Part shown: positions 34,576-43,843 of the stretch, piece after piece | How positions within the stretch are numbered: the first letter of the stretch is position 1 | How the letters are laid out: each line of letters starts with the position of its first letter | Assembly: GCA_930979925.1 (NCBI GenBank) | Contig: CAKNIB010000007.1 | Location: forward strand, 1 to 64,000 | Direction: 5' to 3' | From: an uncultured Clostridia bacterium | Lineage (GTDB): Bacteria; Bacillota; Clostridia; Christensenellales; UBA1242 | Length of the DNA: 64,000 nucleotides | The notes under the pieces: model-generated | Told to the model about the DNA's origin: nothing | The model's input: the letters and a program-made list of their open reading frames with translations, nothing else | Databases searched by the model: none | Made by a program: the position numbers and the translations under genes

Positions 34576-34876
34576 CGATAATATAAGTTGGGCATTTGTA
34601 GGTGTTAGAATGCATTATTATTTGTTCTCTATTTATGGAGATAATCTTTTTGTTGTTCCTTATAATGTATTTTCAGCGTCAAGCAAGCCAAAACTTGAAA
34701 AGACAAAAAAGATTGCAAAAGACCAAATCCAAGAAGTTAAATATAAAGGGCTATTAAAAGATAAAGCGCTAATCATATTAAAAAATGGTGAGAAAATAAA
34801 ATTTACACCATATCCATATGATAATGCCTGGGACTATATCCGCGCCTTATTTGCAAGACTAGGCTTTAAACTATAA
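34568..34876 (+). CDS. Small PH-like domain protein, unknown
   Basis: 102 aa, beta-rich (HYYLFSIYGDNLFVVPYNVF, DQIQEVKYKGLLKDKALIIL, GEKIKFTPYPYDNAWDYIRALF) with the look of bacterial PH-like domains that read a basal cell state. No membrane helix. Its start has no convincing ribosome binding site, supporting coupling to the 20-residue ORF upstream. Followed by a terminator. Confidence 0.6.
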   Translation: MLDDNISWAFVGVRMHYYLFSIYGDNLFVVPYNVFSASSKPKLEKTKKIAKDQIQEVKYKGLLKDKALIILKNGEKIKFTPYPYDNAWDYIRALFARLGFKL

Positions 34877-34915
34877 TATATGGTAATAAGTAAGAATGGT
34901 AATAAAATTATAGAT

Positions 34916-34954
34916 AAAAAGCTCTCAAGTTAATTTAATACTTGAGAGCTTTTT
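34916..34954. terminator. Bidirectional terminator
   Basis: AAAAAGCTCTCAAG / CTTGAGAGCTTTTT, perfect 14-bp stem, between convergent genes. Confidence 0.85.
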
Positions 34955-34986
34955 CTAATTTGAAGATATTTTATGTATGATAATTA

Positions 34987-35541
34987 TCAATAATATATCG
35001 TGCCTTTGTTTCTTTTTTCGTTAAGTGGGCTTAGTACAACTCGACCTTCTTTTAACGAGGCTTGTACGTCAATTATTCGTTGATTGCTTGAGCCTTTAAA
35101 ACGCAGGGTAATGTCTTTTAACTCCTCTTTAAACTCGCCGTCAACAAGGATGTCAATGTAGGAGAGAAATTCTCGTGTCCAAGGACATTTTGCCCGACTT
35201 TCGCCTAATAGCTCGCTGTCAAAAAGATATCCACTATAACACCAAATATTCTTCCTAGGGAACTTTTCTTTTACCTTTTTTACAAGGGGTAGGAGCGCTT
35301 TTTGGTTGGCAGGCTCCATAGGCTCGCCACCCAGCAGTGTTAGACCATTTACCACATCATTATCAAGCGACTTTAATATTTTATCTTCTACCTCTTGGGT
35401 GTAAGGCTTGCCATAATCAAAGTCCCAGGTCTCAGGGTTAAAACAGCCTTTGCAGTGATGAGTGCAACCGCTTACAAAAAGTGACGTTCTGACGCCTTCG
35501 CCATTTGCGATATCATAATATTTGATATTTCCGTAGTTCAT
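34987..35541 (-). CDS. nrdG: Anaerobic ribonucleotide reductase activating protein
   Basis: 184-aa radical SAM activase that installs the glycyl radical on NrdD. Seen: GEGVRTSLFVSGCTHHCKGC (Cys-x3-Cys-x2-Cys binds 4Fe-4S), NGLTLLGGEPM (SAM-binding), and the C-terminal RFKGSSNQRIIDV. It is read in the same direction as nrdD but separated from it by an oppositely oriented flavodoxin-like gene, unlike the usual nrdD-nrdG operon, so it needs its own promoter. Confidence 0.95.
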   Translation of the reverse strand: MNYGNIKYYDIANGEGVRTSLFVSGCTHHCKGCFNPETWDFDYGKPYTQEVEDKILKSLDNDVVNGLTLLGGEPMEPANQKALLPLVKKVKEKFPRKNIWCYSGYLFDSELLGESRAKCPWTREFLSYIDILVDGEFKEELKDITLRFKGSSNQRIIDVQASLKEGRVVLSPLNEKRNKGTIYY

Positions 35542-35614
35542 ACTTGCTCCTTTGTAACAAATTACTTTAAAAGTTAAAGTATTTGTGATATAATATTTTT
35601 AAAGGGGATTAAAA

Positions 35615-36217
35615 ATGAAATGTTTAATAATAAATGGTAGTCCAAAGAAAAATGGTAATACCGATAGAGTGCTTGATGCATTTAGAACAAATTTTGATGG
35701 TGACATTGAAGAAATTAATCCGTTTTCAATAAATGGTAAAGGTATTCAAAGTTGCCTTGATTGTGGAGGATGTACTAGACAAAAAGGTTGTGTTATTAAC
35801 GATGATTTTAACAAGCTAATAAAAGATGATTATGATATTCTTCTTATAGCTAGTCCCATTTATATGTCAAACTTACCTGGTCCCATGATAAATATTGTCA
35901 ATAGATTTAATTTTATTTTTAACAATAAAAATGTTTTGCATAGTAGTTTTGATTTTAAACATAAAAAGGGTGTTTTGATATTATTAGGTGGTGGCAGTGC
36001 TTGTAAAAAACTTATGGGTGATAGTAATCAATCAAATGCCATCAAACAATCTATGTATATATTTAGTAAACTTAATGCAGAAGTTGCCAAAGAAAATACT
36101 ATTGTGTATGTAGAAACTGATGCTCATCCAGTTGAAAATAATTACCTTTTGTTAGAGCAGGTTAAAGACATAGCATGCAGTTTAAACAAAGAAAATTTTT
36201 TTATTGAAGAAAGATAA
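35615..36217 (+). CDS. Flavodoxin-like NAD(P)H-dependent FMN reductase family protein
   Basis: 200 aa. Starts with the FMN phosphate loop CLIINGSPKKNGNTD, then SCLDCGGCTRQKGCVINDDF (Cys cluster of the iron-sulfur flavoprotein/NADPH-FMN reductase type) and DILLIASPIYMSNLPGPMINIVNR. Such proteins move electrons between NAD(P)H, FMN and iron-sulfur partners. The gene lies on the opposite strand between nrdG and nrdD. AAAGGGG before the ATG. Could supply electrons to the reductase system (inference) or be an unrelated insertion. Confidence 0.85.
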   Translation: MKCLIINGSPKKNGNTDRVLDAFRTNFDGDIEEINPFSINGKGIQSCLDCGGCTRQKGCVINDDFNKLIKDDYDILLIASPIYMSNLPGPMINIVNRFNFIFNNKNVLHSSFDFKHKKGVLILLGGGSACKKLMGDSNQSNAIKQSMYIFSKLNAEVAKENTIVYVETDAHPVENNYLLLEQVKDIACSLNKENFFIEER

Positions 36218-36232
36218 AAAATTTAGAAAATT

Positions 36233-36263
36233 AAGTGCGGAGCTTAGGTCCGCACTTTTTTTA
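36233..36263 (+). terminator. Terminator between the flavoprotein and nrdD
   Basis: AAGTGCGGA / TCCGCACTT stem followed by TTTTTT. Confidence 0.85.
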
Positions 36264-36268
36264 ATTAT

Positions 36269-38434
36269 TTACAAATGCAATACTCTATCTCTAATCTCTT
36301 GCGTTCTTCCTTGGTTCCAGAATTGACTGCCGATATAGCCACAGGTTCTTCTTGCAACGTTCATCTTTGTTTGGTCACGGTTGTGGCAGTGTGGACACTC
36401 CCAAACAAGTTTGCCGTCATCATCTTCTACAATCATTATCTCGCCATCATAGCCACAAGCTTGACAGTAGTCAGACTTGGTGTTAAGTTCGGCGTACATA
36501 ATGTTGTCGTAGATAAACTTGATAACTTGAAGAACGGCCTCAATGTTGTCTTGCATATTTGGCACTTCAACATAGCTAATAGCGCCACCAGTAGAGAGTG
36601 CTTGGAACTGACTTTCAAACTTAAGCTTATCAAACGCGTTAATAGGTTCAGTAACATGTACGTGATAGCTGTTTGTAATATAGTTTTTATCGGTAATTCC
36701 AGGAATAATACCAAACCTCTTTTGAAGACACTTAGCAAACTTGTAAGTTGTGCTTTCAAGTGGAGTGCCATAGATAGAGAAACCAATGTTAGTCTTTGCC
36801 TTCCACTTATTGCAGGCATCGTTCATTTTCTTCATGATTTCAAGTGCAAATGGAGTAGCCTCAGGGTCGGTGTGTGACTTGCCAGTCATATATTTAACAC
36901 ACTCATAAAGCCCAGCATATCCAAGTGATATAGTTGAGTACCCACCATAGAGTAGTTTGTCAATTTTTTCGCCAGGTTTAAGCCTTGCAATAGCTCCATG
37001 TTGCCAAAGAATTGGAGCTGCATCTGATAGCGTACCTTTAAGCCTGTTATGTCTACACATTAATGCTTCATAACAAATCTCTAGTCTTTCATCAAGTATT
37101 TTCCAGAACTTTTTCATGTCGCCGCCACTAGAAAGGGCAACATCAACAAGGTTGATTGTAACAACGCCTTGATTAAATCTACCATAGAACTTGTAATTGC
37201 CGTTTTCATCCTTCCAAGGAGAGAGTGCACTTCGACAGCCCATAACAGGGAAACAGTTTCCTTCTTTAAGCTCTTTCATCTTCTTTTCAGAGATATAGTC
37301 AGGAACAAGCCTCTTTGCCGTACATTTAGCAGCAAGCTCGGTCAGATAGTAATACTTGCTTTCTGGGTGGATATTATCCTCTTCAAGCACGTAAATAATC
37401 TTAGGGAAGGCAGGGGTGATAGCCACACCTTTTTCATTTTTAACCCCTTCATAACGTTGTTTTAAAGTTTCCTCTATAATCATAGCAAGGTCTTCACGTT
37501 CTCTTTCGTTTTTAGCCTCACCAAGATACAAGAACTCGGTCACAAAAGGCGCTTGACCATTGGTGGTCATAAGGGTGATAACTTGATATTGTATAGTCTG
37601 TACACCGCGGTTAATCTCAGCTTTAACCCGTTTTTCAGTGATTTTGTCTACCATTTCAGGGTCAGCATGTCCACAAGCCTCAATCAGCTCTTGCGTAACA
37701 TCTTTTTTGATTTTTTGACGAGAAATATCAACAAATGGTGCAAGATGAGCAAGACTTATGCTCTGTCCGCCATACTGGCTAGAGGCAACCTGCGCTACAA
37801 TCTGCGTTGCAATATTGCAAGCAGTCGAGAAGGAGTGTGGCTTTTCAATAAGAGTGCTAGAAATGACCGTACCATTTTGGAGCATATCTTCAAGGTTTAC
37901 AAGGTCACAGTTGTGCATTCTTTGAGCAAAATAGTCAGCGTCATGGAAGTGGATAAGACCTTCTTCATGAGCCTTCCAAACATTTTCAGGAAGCAAGAAA
38001 CGTTTTGTAAGGTCCTTGCTGACCTCGCCCGCCATATAGTCACGTTGTACGCTGTTGACGGTAGGGTTTTTATTGCTGTTTTCCTGCTTAACCTCTTCAT
38101 TTTGACAATCAATTAGAGAGAATATCTGCTTATCGGTAGTGTTTACCTGCCTTGCAAGCTGTCTTATATAACGATAGGTGATGTAGTTTTTAGCAACCTC
38201 ATAAGCGCCTTCGCCCATAATGCCGAACTCAACAAAGTCCTGTATCTCTTCCACGCCGACAGCTCGACCCATGGCGTTACATTCCTCTGTCACCTTAGCT
38301 ACAATTTTGTCAATTTGCTCTTCGTTCAGTCTTTTTGTGACATCGTCGACAGATAGGTTGGCCTTTGTAATAGCATTTTTGATTTTGCTTGCGTCAAAGA
38401 CCATCTCTTGACCATTACGTTTAATAATTTTCAT
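36269..38434 (-). CDS. nrdD: Anaerobic (class III) ribonucleoside-triphosphate reductase
   Basis: 721 aa from ATG 38434 (GGGAGG upstream; the track's 38467 start is rejected). Makes dNTPs from NTPs using a glycyl radical. Seen: N-terminal ATP cone (IIKRNGQEMVFDASKIKNAI), active-site region NCDLVNLEDMLQNGT, the zinc-binding CQACG...CPHC near the C terminus, and the glycyl radical loop RRTCGYIGSQFWNQGR. Confirms an anaerobic lifestyle. Transcribed away from the Crp/Fnr gene with a shared control region. Confidence 0.97.
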   Translation of the reverse strand: MKIIKRNGQEMVFDASKIKNAITKANLSVDDVTKRLNEEQIDKIVAKVTEECNAMGRAVGVEEIQDFVEFGIMGEGAYEVAKNYITYRYIRQLARQVNTTDKQIFSLIDCQNEEVKQENSNKNPTVNSVQRDYMAGEVSKDLTKRFLLPENVWKAHEEGLIHFHDADYFAQRMHNCDLVNLEDMLQNGTVISSTLIEKPHSFSTACNIATQIVAQVASSQYGGQSISLAHLAPFVDISRQKIKKDVTQELIEACGHADPEMVDKITEKRVKAEINRGVQTIQYQVITLMTTNGQAPFVTEFLYLGEAKNEREREDLAMIIEETLKQRYEGVKNEKGVAITPAFPKIIYVLEEDNIHPESKYYYLTELAAKCTAKRLVPDYISEKKMKELKEGNCFPVMGCRSALSPWKDENGNYKFYGRFNQGVVTINLVDVALSSGGDMKKFWKILDERLEICYEALMCRHNRLKGTLSDAAPILWQHGAIARLKPGEKIDKLLYGGYSTISLGYAGLYECVKYMTGKSHTDPEATPFALEIMKKMNDACNKWKAKTNIGFSIYGTPLESTTYKFAKCLQKRFGIIPGITDKNYITNSYHVHVTEPINAFDKLKFESQFQALSTGGAISYVEVPNMQDNIEAVLQVIKFIYDNIMYAELNTKSDYCQACGYDGEIMIVEDDDGKLVWECPHCHNRDQTKMNVARRTCGYIGSQFWNQGRTQEIRDRVLHL

Positions 38435-38507
38435 CTTTTTTCCTCCCTTGTAAGTCAAAATGAGCAAAATATTTTTTTTAACAATTTTTGTGCTTTGTTT
38501 GACTTTC

Positions 38508-38557
38508 TAAACGAATTATACTACACTTTTTATGAAAATTGTGTTGTTTTTACAACA
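38508..38557 (-). promoter_or_regulatory. nrdD promoter with FNR-like palindrome
   Basis: On the minus strand a TATAAT (38520-38515) lacks a good -35 box. The palindrome TGTTGT-TTTT-ACAACA (38542-38557) is centred about 41.5 bases upstream of the predicted start (about 38508), the class II position for Crp/Fnr activators, and has the same 5-4-5 layout as an FNR site. For the divergent regulator gene (ATG 38571) the same site would overlap its own promoter or leader, suiting autoregulation. Confidence 0.6.
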
Positions 38558-38570
38558 TTTTGAGGGGTTT

Positions 38571-39251
38571 ATGGAAAATTTTTCAGAAATAAAGAAGACA
38601 AAAATTTTTGCAGAAATCAGCGAAAACGATATGCAAGCTATGGCATATTGTTTGAAAATAAAGTTTAAAAATTATAACAAAAATACACTTATAATTGAGC
38701 AAGGACAGCCTGCCGAAGAGGTGGTAATCTTGCTAAAAGGTGGCGCCAAAGTAGAAAATATTGACACCTTTGGCGACATTTCGCTTATCACAAAGCTCAA
38801 GGCGGGTGATGTGTTTGGAGTGGAAAATTCTTTTCTCGGCGAGACTCAGTATAAGGACAATCTTGTTGCAACCGAGAATTGCCTCGTTATGTTTTTAAAT
38901 AGACATAGATTGATAACGCCCTGCGAAAATAAGTGTAAAAGACATGACCTTGTGGTAAAAAACTTAATGAGGGTGATTGTCGAGCGGAATAAGGCGCTCA
39001 TGGAAAAGCTAAAACTGCTTTCAAAGAAAAATATTAGAGAAAAAGTGCTTGCCTATCTACATAATCAAAGTATAAAAGCGGGATCGTCCTACTTTGACCT
39101 GCCTTACAACAAGACCGAACTTGCAAATTACCTCTCGGTTGACCGAAGTGCTCTCTCAACCACACTGTCAAAATTGCGAGAGGAGGGACTTATTGATTTT
39201 GATAAAAAACATTATCATATAAATAACAAAGCATTTGAAAAATTACAATGA
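38571..39251 (+). CDS. Crp/Fnr family transcription regulator
   Basis: 226 aa from ATG 38571 (GAGGGG upstream). N-terminal cyclic-nucleotide-type beta-barrel (LIIEQGQPAEEVVILLKGGAKV, AGDVFGVENSFLG), dimerisation helix preceded by a Cys pair (ITPCENKCKRHD), and a C-terminal helix-turn-helix (NKTELANYLSVDRSALSTTLSKLREEG). Clostridial members of this group commonly respond to redox or small ligands; the Cys-x3-Cys element is seen, its ligand is not. Divergent from nrdD, so a likely controller of anaerobic dNTP synthesis. Confidence 0.9.
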   Translation: MENFSEIKKTKIFAEISENDMQAMAYCLKIKFKNYNKNTLIIEQGQPAEEVVILLKGGAKVENIDTFGDISLITKLKAGDVFGVENSFLGETQYKDNLVATENCLVMFLNRHRLITPCENKCKRHDLVVKNLMRVIVERNKALMEKLKLLSKKNIREKVLAYLHNQSIKAGSSYFDLPYNKTELANYLSVDRSALSTTLSKLREEGLIDFDKKHYHINNKAFEKLQ

Positions 39252-39345
39252 TCAATTATAAAAATTATAATAAACATAGGATAAACAACAAAAATTCTAA
39301 ATTTAACAAAACTTTTGACAAATTTTTTAAAATATCGATTTTTAG

Positions 39346-39375
39346 TTGACAAATCGGTAGCTATGGGAGTAAAAT
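39346..39375 (+). promoter_or_regulatory. Promoter of the exported beta protein
   Basis: TTGACA, 18-base spacer, TAAAAT, with a leader of about 95 bases. Confidence 0.65.
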
Positions 39376-39475
39376 AAAAATAACTTAAAGAAGACTTTGC
39401 TAAAATTTTAACTTGTTATATAACTTATACGAATAATATTTTAATACCAACAAATACTATTTAAAAGGAGTGGCC

Positions 39476-40057
39476 ATGACATATAAAGCTAAATTGATAA
39501 CATCAATATGCGCGTTTTTCTTAGTGCTAGCATTGCTTGCAGCAGGCGTTTGGGCTGCTAAAACGATTAATATTAGCATAGGCGGAACGGTCAATTTCAC
39601 AGCCACAAGTGTGTATTGTACTGTAACAGGTGAGGTTGAGAACGCAAAAACAAACCCGACCCTACCTCAATTAGATTTTTCGGCAGATACAAATCCAACT
39701 GTAACATGGTCGCCAACCGACCTTTCATTCCAAGATGAAGGCACTAACATGGGGCAGGATATAAATATAGTTATAACAGTACAAAATAAAGCTGATAGAA
39801 GATTAGATGTAACCATTTCAGAAGGAGACGGCATGGTACCAGGCACAGGCTATGATATCCAAAACATTGTATACTCTCTTAGATATGGTGCTACAGAAAC
39901 AGCAGCTAAAGCTGCTAACCCAATAGCATTTGGCACAACTCAGCAAATTAGCAATTTAGGCACAGGTGTGTTTGTTATAACATTCCATATAGAGACAAAA
40001 AATAACCCTGCTTCATTAGATTATGATTTTGATGTAAACCTTGAAAATGCCGGTTAA
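39476..40057 (+). CDS. Exported beta-sandwich protein (TasA/camelysin-like layout)
   Basis: 193 aa. AGGAG spaced 5 bases from ATG 39476 decides the start over GTG 39470. Signal peptide KLITSICAFFLVLALLAAGVWA followed by a Thr/Asn-rich beta domain (INISIGGTVNFTATSVYCTVTGEVENA ... DINIVITVQNKADRRLDVTI). Signal sequence length and the beta-rich mature part resemble TasA/camelysin-type matrix proteins, but no signature residue proves it. Monocistronic, strong promoter and terminator: probably abundant. Confidence 0.7.
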   Translation: MTYKAKLITSICAFFLVLALLAAGVWAAKTINISIGGTVNFTATSVYCTVTGEVENAKTNPTLPQLDFSADTNPTVTWSPTDLSFQDEGTNMGQDINIVITVQNKADRRLDVTISEGDGMVPGTGYDIQNIVYSLRYGATETAAKAANPIAFGTTQQISNLGTGVFVITFHIETKNNPASLDYDFDVNLENAG

Positions 40058-40078
40058 TTGACATTTTAATAAAATAAG

Positions 40079-40102
40079 CCTTGCACAAAGCAAGGTTTTT
40101 TT
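40079..40102 (+). terminator. Terminator
   Basis: CCTTGC-ACAAA-GCAAGG followed by TTTTTTTG. Confidence 0.85.
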
Positions 40103-40279
40103 GTATAAAAATTATTATAAAACAAGATTGTTTTTTTTACAAAATACGACAAAATTTTACAAAAAGGTAAAAGGATAAAATCAAAACAAAAAAATGTCAA
40201 AAAAGTATAAAAAATTAGAAAATTAACCTTGTAAAATGAGAATAAATGTGCTATCCTAAAATTAATAAAGGAAAGAAAT

Positions 40280-43027
40280 ATGGGAAACAAAAGACAAGTC
40301 AAAGATATTATCAACGAAGAGAAGGTATTTAGGGCGGTAGCTCAAAACCCTGGTGACATTGTCACCATACAAGAGAGACTACTTAAACACAAAGTACTTG
40401 ACTCTCGGACGAAAATATCTAGGGCCATGCAGGAGCTTATCTCTGCTGGCAGGCTTGTTTTAAAAGGTAAAGATTTGCAGGTAAGTCCTTCTGCCATCTT
40501 TCATGGAAAGTATGTAGAGGAGGGCAGGGATAGCTACGTAATACTTGACGGCGATAGCAACCATTATTATATAGATAGAAGAGATACAAGTGGCGTTAGA
40601 AGTAATGACAGAGTGGAACTTGGCTTTTACTATTTTGTTACTAAACAGGGTACTAAAAAGGTGCCGTTTATAATAGGAAGAGAAAAAACCAAAGTTAGCA
40701 CTGCCGATGAGCTATTAAAGCCAATGGATACAAACATTGTCTATGGTAGAGTTATGAAGACAAGTCATGATGAGCTAGTCTTTATGCCAAACGACCACCG
40801 CAGGTTTTCTCATCCTATATTTATCAGTAACGATAAAAAGACAATTGCAAAGTATCAAGATAAAATTTGTACCATGCGTATTATAGATGATGAGCGTGAG
40901 GGCAAACAGGCGGTAGGAGTTTTGCTTGAAATCAAAGGTGATGCCGGCAACCCTATTGCCGAGTATGACGCTATTGCAGAAAGCCATGGCGCTAATATGA
41001 GCTTTTCAGACCCAGCCGTGCTTAGAGAGATTGAAAGAATACCAACAGAAGTTGACCTAAAAGAGTACAAACTTTGCACGCCTGAGGAGTTTAGCGGTCA
41101 GCCTGACCAGCTTGTAGACCTACGCGGACTTAACTTTACCACAACCGACCCTGCTACTTGTAAGGATATGGACGACGCCATTTACTCATGCGTAGAAGAT
41201 GGTCACTTGGTTGTCTATACTGCCGTTGCAAATGTCACCAAATATGTCAACCTAAACAGCGAGATAGGAAGAAGATATATTAAAGCCGGCTTTACAACTT
41301 ATGCGCCAAACAAGGCGTACAATATCCTGCCACCTGAGCTTTCAACAAACATATGCTCACTTAATCCAAATGTTCCACGCCTTGCCCTCGTTGTTAAAAC
41401 GGTTATTGACCAAAGAACTGGCAAGCCAATATCATCTACTATTATGGACGCTGTTATAGAAAGCAAGGAAAAGTTTAGCTACGAAGAGGCACAAGCGATT
41501 TGTGACGAGCACAGCGAGATTACCGCAAGTTATCTAAAAGATAAGTTTAAGAAGGGCGAGCCTCTTTCACGCGAAGAACAGGTTGTTATGAATAAAATAG
41601 CCTCCGATTTGCTTTGGAAGGGATTAAATAGCAGAAATCTTTTGCAGTTTGACTCAAACAACGAATACAATGTCACCTTTAACGAAGATTTTTCTGACAT
41701 TTTAGATATAAATAAGGAAGAAGATATCCCTTATCATAAGGTTATAGAGGCCTTCATGGTAACAGCAAACGAGGCAACAGCCGATTATGCTTTAAGATAT
41801 AACATACCAAATATCTATAGAGTGCATGACAAGCCAAATGAGAGCAAGATTGACCAGGCATACGAGTTTTTTGGCTTCTTAAATATACCATTTGAAGGCG
41901 ACCTCTCACCACGTGCAATACGAGGAATAATCGCAAGCGTGAAGGGCACCGAAAAAGAAAAGGTTGTCAATAACTTCTTAGTTAGGATGCAAAGCAAGGC
42001 TAAGTATAGCGATAGCCCAAATCCACAATCGCTTAGACTTATTGGCAGACCGGAACATAAGCACAAAAAGGTTAAATATCCATCAGAGCAAACTGAGAAC
42101 ATAGAGACTATGGTAGGCATGTTACAAAGTTTAGATAAAAATATCAGCCACTTTGGACTGCAGAGCGAGCATTACTCTCATACCACTTCACCTATACGCC
42201 GTGTAACTGACTATGTAACTCATTACAATGTCCTTGCTCATATAAAGGGCGGTAAAATGCTAGAAGACAACATGGTCAGAGATATCGCACTTTGGGCAAA
42301 TCAGATGGAAGATGCAGTTGACGGCGCAGAGAAGGAGTTTGACGAGCTTAATAGTGCTATTTACTGCGAGCATCATATTGGCGAGGTTATGCACGGTCAA
42401 ATTTGCTCCTTTAGAAAGCTGGTTGACAAGGGCGATATTACCTCTGACGAAGTCATGGTTATCGTTGAGAATGAGGACAAAGGCATAAGAGTGCAGATAC
42501 CTCTTACCGAAGTTCTTGCCAGCCGTGGTGGCACTACCAAAAATATCGCGATTTCACCATTTGGAAGCGCAGTAGTCAACAAGGAGTCAGGCGCACCTAT
42601 TCTTACAGTTTGCCAAGATGTTACCTTTAGAATAACTGAAAGCAATCGAGTAACTCGCTCAGTTATGGCAAGCATGGACTTGCATGGCGAAAGAGTATAC
42701 GACGGTCCTTTCCTTCCAAAAATAGACCTTAACCCACGCGCAACCACGCGAAAAAGAGAACGTATGCTTAAAAATCAAGAGTTCTTAAGGCAACATAGTG
42801 GTGATACAGAACTTCTAGAGGCAGAAGAAGAGATGCGCGGGCTAAAATTTAGAAACCAGATAAAATATGGTGACTACTCGGAAGATGTTACCTGTCGCGA
42901 AGCCCTTCATGCTAACCGCTCTAATAGCAGAAAGGTAAAAAGGAAGAAAGAGGAAGATAGAATAAGAAACAAAACTCAAGAGATATATTTTGATGACGAG
43001 CATGAAGACGAAAATGATAGGGATTGA
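40280..43027 (+). CDS. rnr: Ribonuclease R-type exoribonuclease
   Basis: 915-aa RNB-family 3'-5' exoribonuclease that degrades structured RNA and damaged rRNA. Seen: N-terminal winged helix, a cold-shock domain, the catalytic RNB block DLRGLNFTTTDPATCKDMDDAIY (metal-binding Asp residues, about 275-297), SHTTSPIRRVTDYVTH, and a C-terminal S1-type region followed by a basic tail (NRSNSRKVKRKKEEDRIRNK). About 100 residues longer than E. coli RNase R owing to the C-terminal extension. GGAAAG before the ATG. Confidence 0.92.
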   Translation: MGNKRQVKDIINEEKVFRAVAQNPGDIVTIQERLLKHKVLDSRTKISRAMQELISAGRLVLKGKDLQVSPSAIFHGKYVEEGRDSYVILDGDSNHYYIDRRDTSGVRSNDRVELGFYYFVTKQGTKKVPFIIGREKTKVSTADELLKPMDTNIVYGRVMKTSHDELVFMPNDHRRFSHPIFISNDKKTIAKYQDKICTMRIIDDEREGKQAVGVLLEIKGDAGNPIAEYDAIAESHGANMSFSDPAVLREIERIPTEVDLKEYKLCTPEEFSGQPDQLVDLRGLNFTTTDPATCKDMDDAIYSCVEDGHLVVYTAVANVTKYVNLNSEIGRRYIKAGFTTYAPNKAYNILPPELSTNICSLNPNVPRLALVVKTVIDQRTGKPISSTIMDAVIESKEKFSYEEAQAICDEHSEITASYLKDKFKKGEPLSREEQVVMNKIASDLLWKGLNSRNLLQFDSNNEYNVTFNEDFSDILDINKEEDIPYHKVIEAFMVTANEATADYALRYNIPNIYRVHDKPNESKIDQAYEFFGFLNIPFEGDLSPRAIRGIIASVKGTEKEKVVNNFLVRMQSKAKYSDSPNPQSLRLIGRPEHKHKKVKYPSEQTENIETMVGMLQSLDKNISHFGLQSEHYSHTTSPIRRVTDYVTHYNVLAHIKGGKMLEDNMVRDIALWANQMEDAVDGAEKEFDELNSAIYCEHHIGEVMHGQICSFRKLVDKGDITSDEVMVIVENEDKGIRVQIPLTEVLASRGGTTKNIAISPFGSAVVNKESGAPILTVCQDVTFRITESNRVTRSVMASMDLHGERVYDGPFLPKIDLNPRATTRKRERMLKNQEFLRQHSGDTELLEAEEEMRGLKFRNQIKYGDYSEDVTCREALHANRSNSRKVKRKKEEDRIRNKTQEIYFDDEHEDENDRD

Positions 43028-43086
43028 TTTTTTAAGGGTTTAATAGAAAATTTAATTATAAAACACAAAGTGTAGCCAATACAAAG

Positions 43087-43120
43087 AGACATTTAGGAAA
43101 ATCTTAAATGTCTTTTTTTG
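43087..43120 (+). terminator. Terminator after rnr
   Basis: AGACATTTA / TAAATGTCT stem with T run. Confidence 0.8.
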
Positions 43121-43216
43121 TTGCAATTAAGTGACAAAAAAGTTTTTCTTTTGCAAAAACCTTATCTTATTTGACTTTAGCCGAGTTTAAGTTTAAAATG
43201 TTTAATAGGAGAAAAA

Positions 43217-43804
43217 ATGAGCAAGTTATATTTCAAGTATGGCGCCATGGGCAGTAGCAAAACGGCGCAAGCGTTAATGTGCAAGTTTAATTATGAGCAA
43301 AAGGGCTTTACCGTCTACCTTTTTAAGCCAGTAGTCGACGACCGCCATGTAGAAGATGGTAAATCTATGGTTTATAGCCGTATAGGCTTAAAAAGTCCAT
43401 GTATAGAATTTACAAGAGAAGATAATTTTTTAAGCTTAGCTAAAGAGAAAGGTCTTATCGGCGAAAAGAGGGTAATAATTGTAGATGAAAGCCAGTTTTT
43501 AAGCAGAGAACAGGTAAACCAGCTTAAAGAGATTTCAACAAAAATCCCTGTCATATGCTACGGACTTTTGACTAACTGCAAGACAGAACTCTTTGAAGGC
43601 AGCAAACGCCTTGTTGAGATTGCCGAGTCGCTTATGGAGATAAAAAGCGTGTGCCGTTGTGGTCGCAAGGCAACCGTCAACGTCCGCTTTGTAAACGGAA
43701 AAGTGGCGACAGAGGGTGAAGAGATTTTGATCGGTGGCGATGAAAAGTATGAGAGCATGTGCTACAACTGCTATAAAAAACTGCTAGAAGAAAATAAAGG
43801 TTAA
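43217..43804 (+). CDS. tdk: Thymidine kinase
   Basis: 195-aa type II thymidine kinase of the dTMP salvage pathway. P-loop as YGAMGSSKTAQAL (8-20), Walker B IIVDESQFL, lasso/substrate loop, and the structural zinc ligands CRCG ... CYNC. AGGAG before the ATG. Together with nrdD this window holds two deoxynucleotide supply routes. Confidence 0.96.
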   Translation: MSKLYFKYGAMGSSKTAQALMCKFNYEQKGFTVYLFKPVVDDRHVEDGKSMVYSRIGLKSPCIEFTREDNFLSLAKEKGLIGEKRVIIVDESQFLSREQVNQLKEISTKIPVICYGLLTNCKTELFEGSKRLVEIAESLMEIKSVCRCGRKATVNVRFVNGKVATEGEEILIGGDEKYESMCYNCYKKLLEENKG

Positions 43805-43843
43805 TTGCTCGTATATAAAAATTTTTAATAAAAGGTTTAAAAA

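Noticed and set aside
36275-38116. Several long plus-strand ORFs (36275, 37169, 37553, 38220)
   Set aside because: All lie antisense to nrdD, whose protein is unmistakable; they have no ribosome binding sites or recognisable domains.
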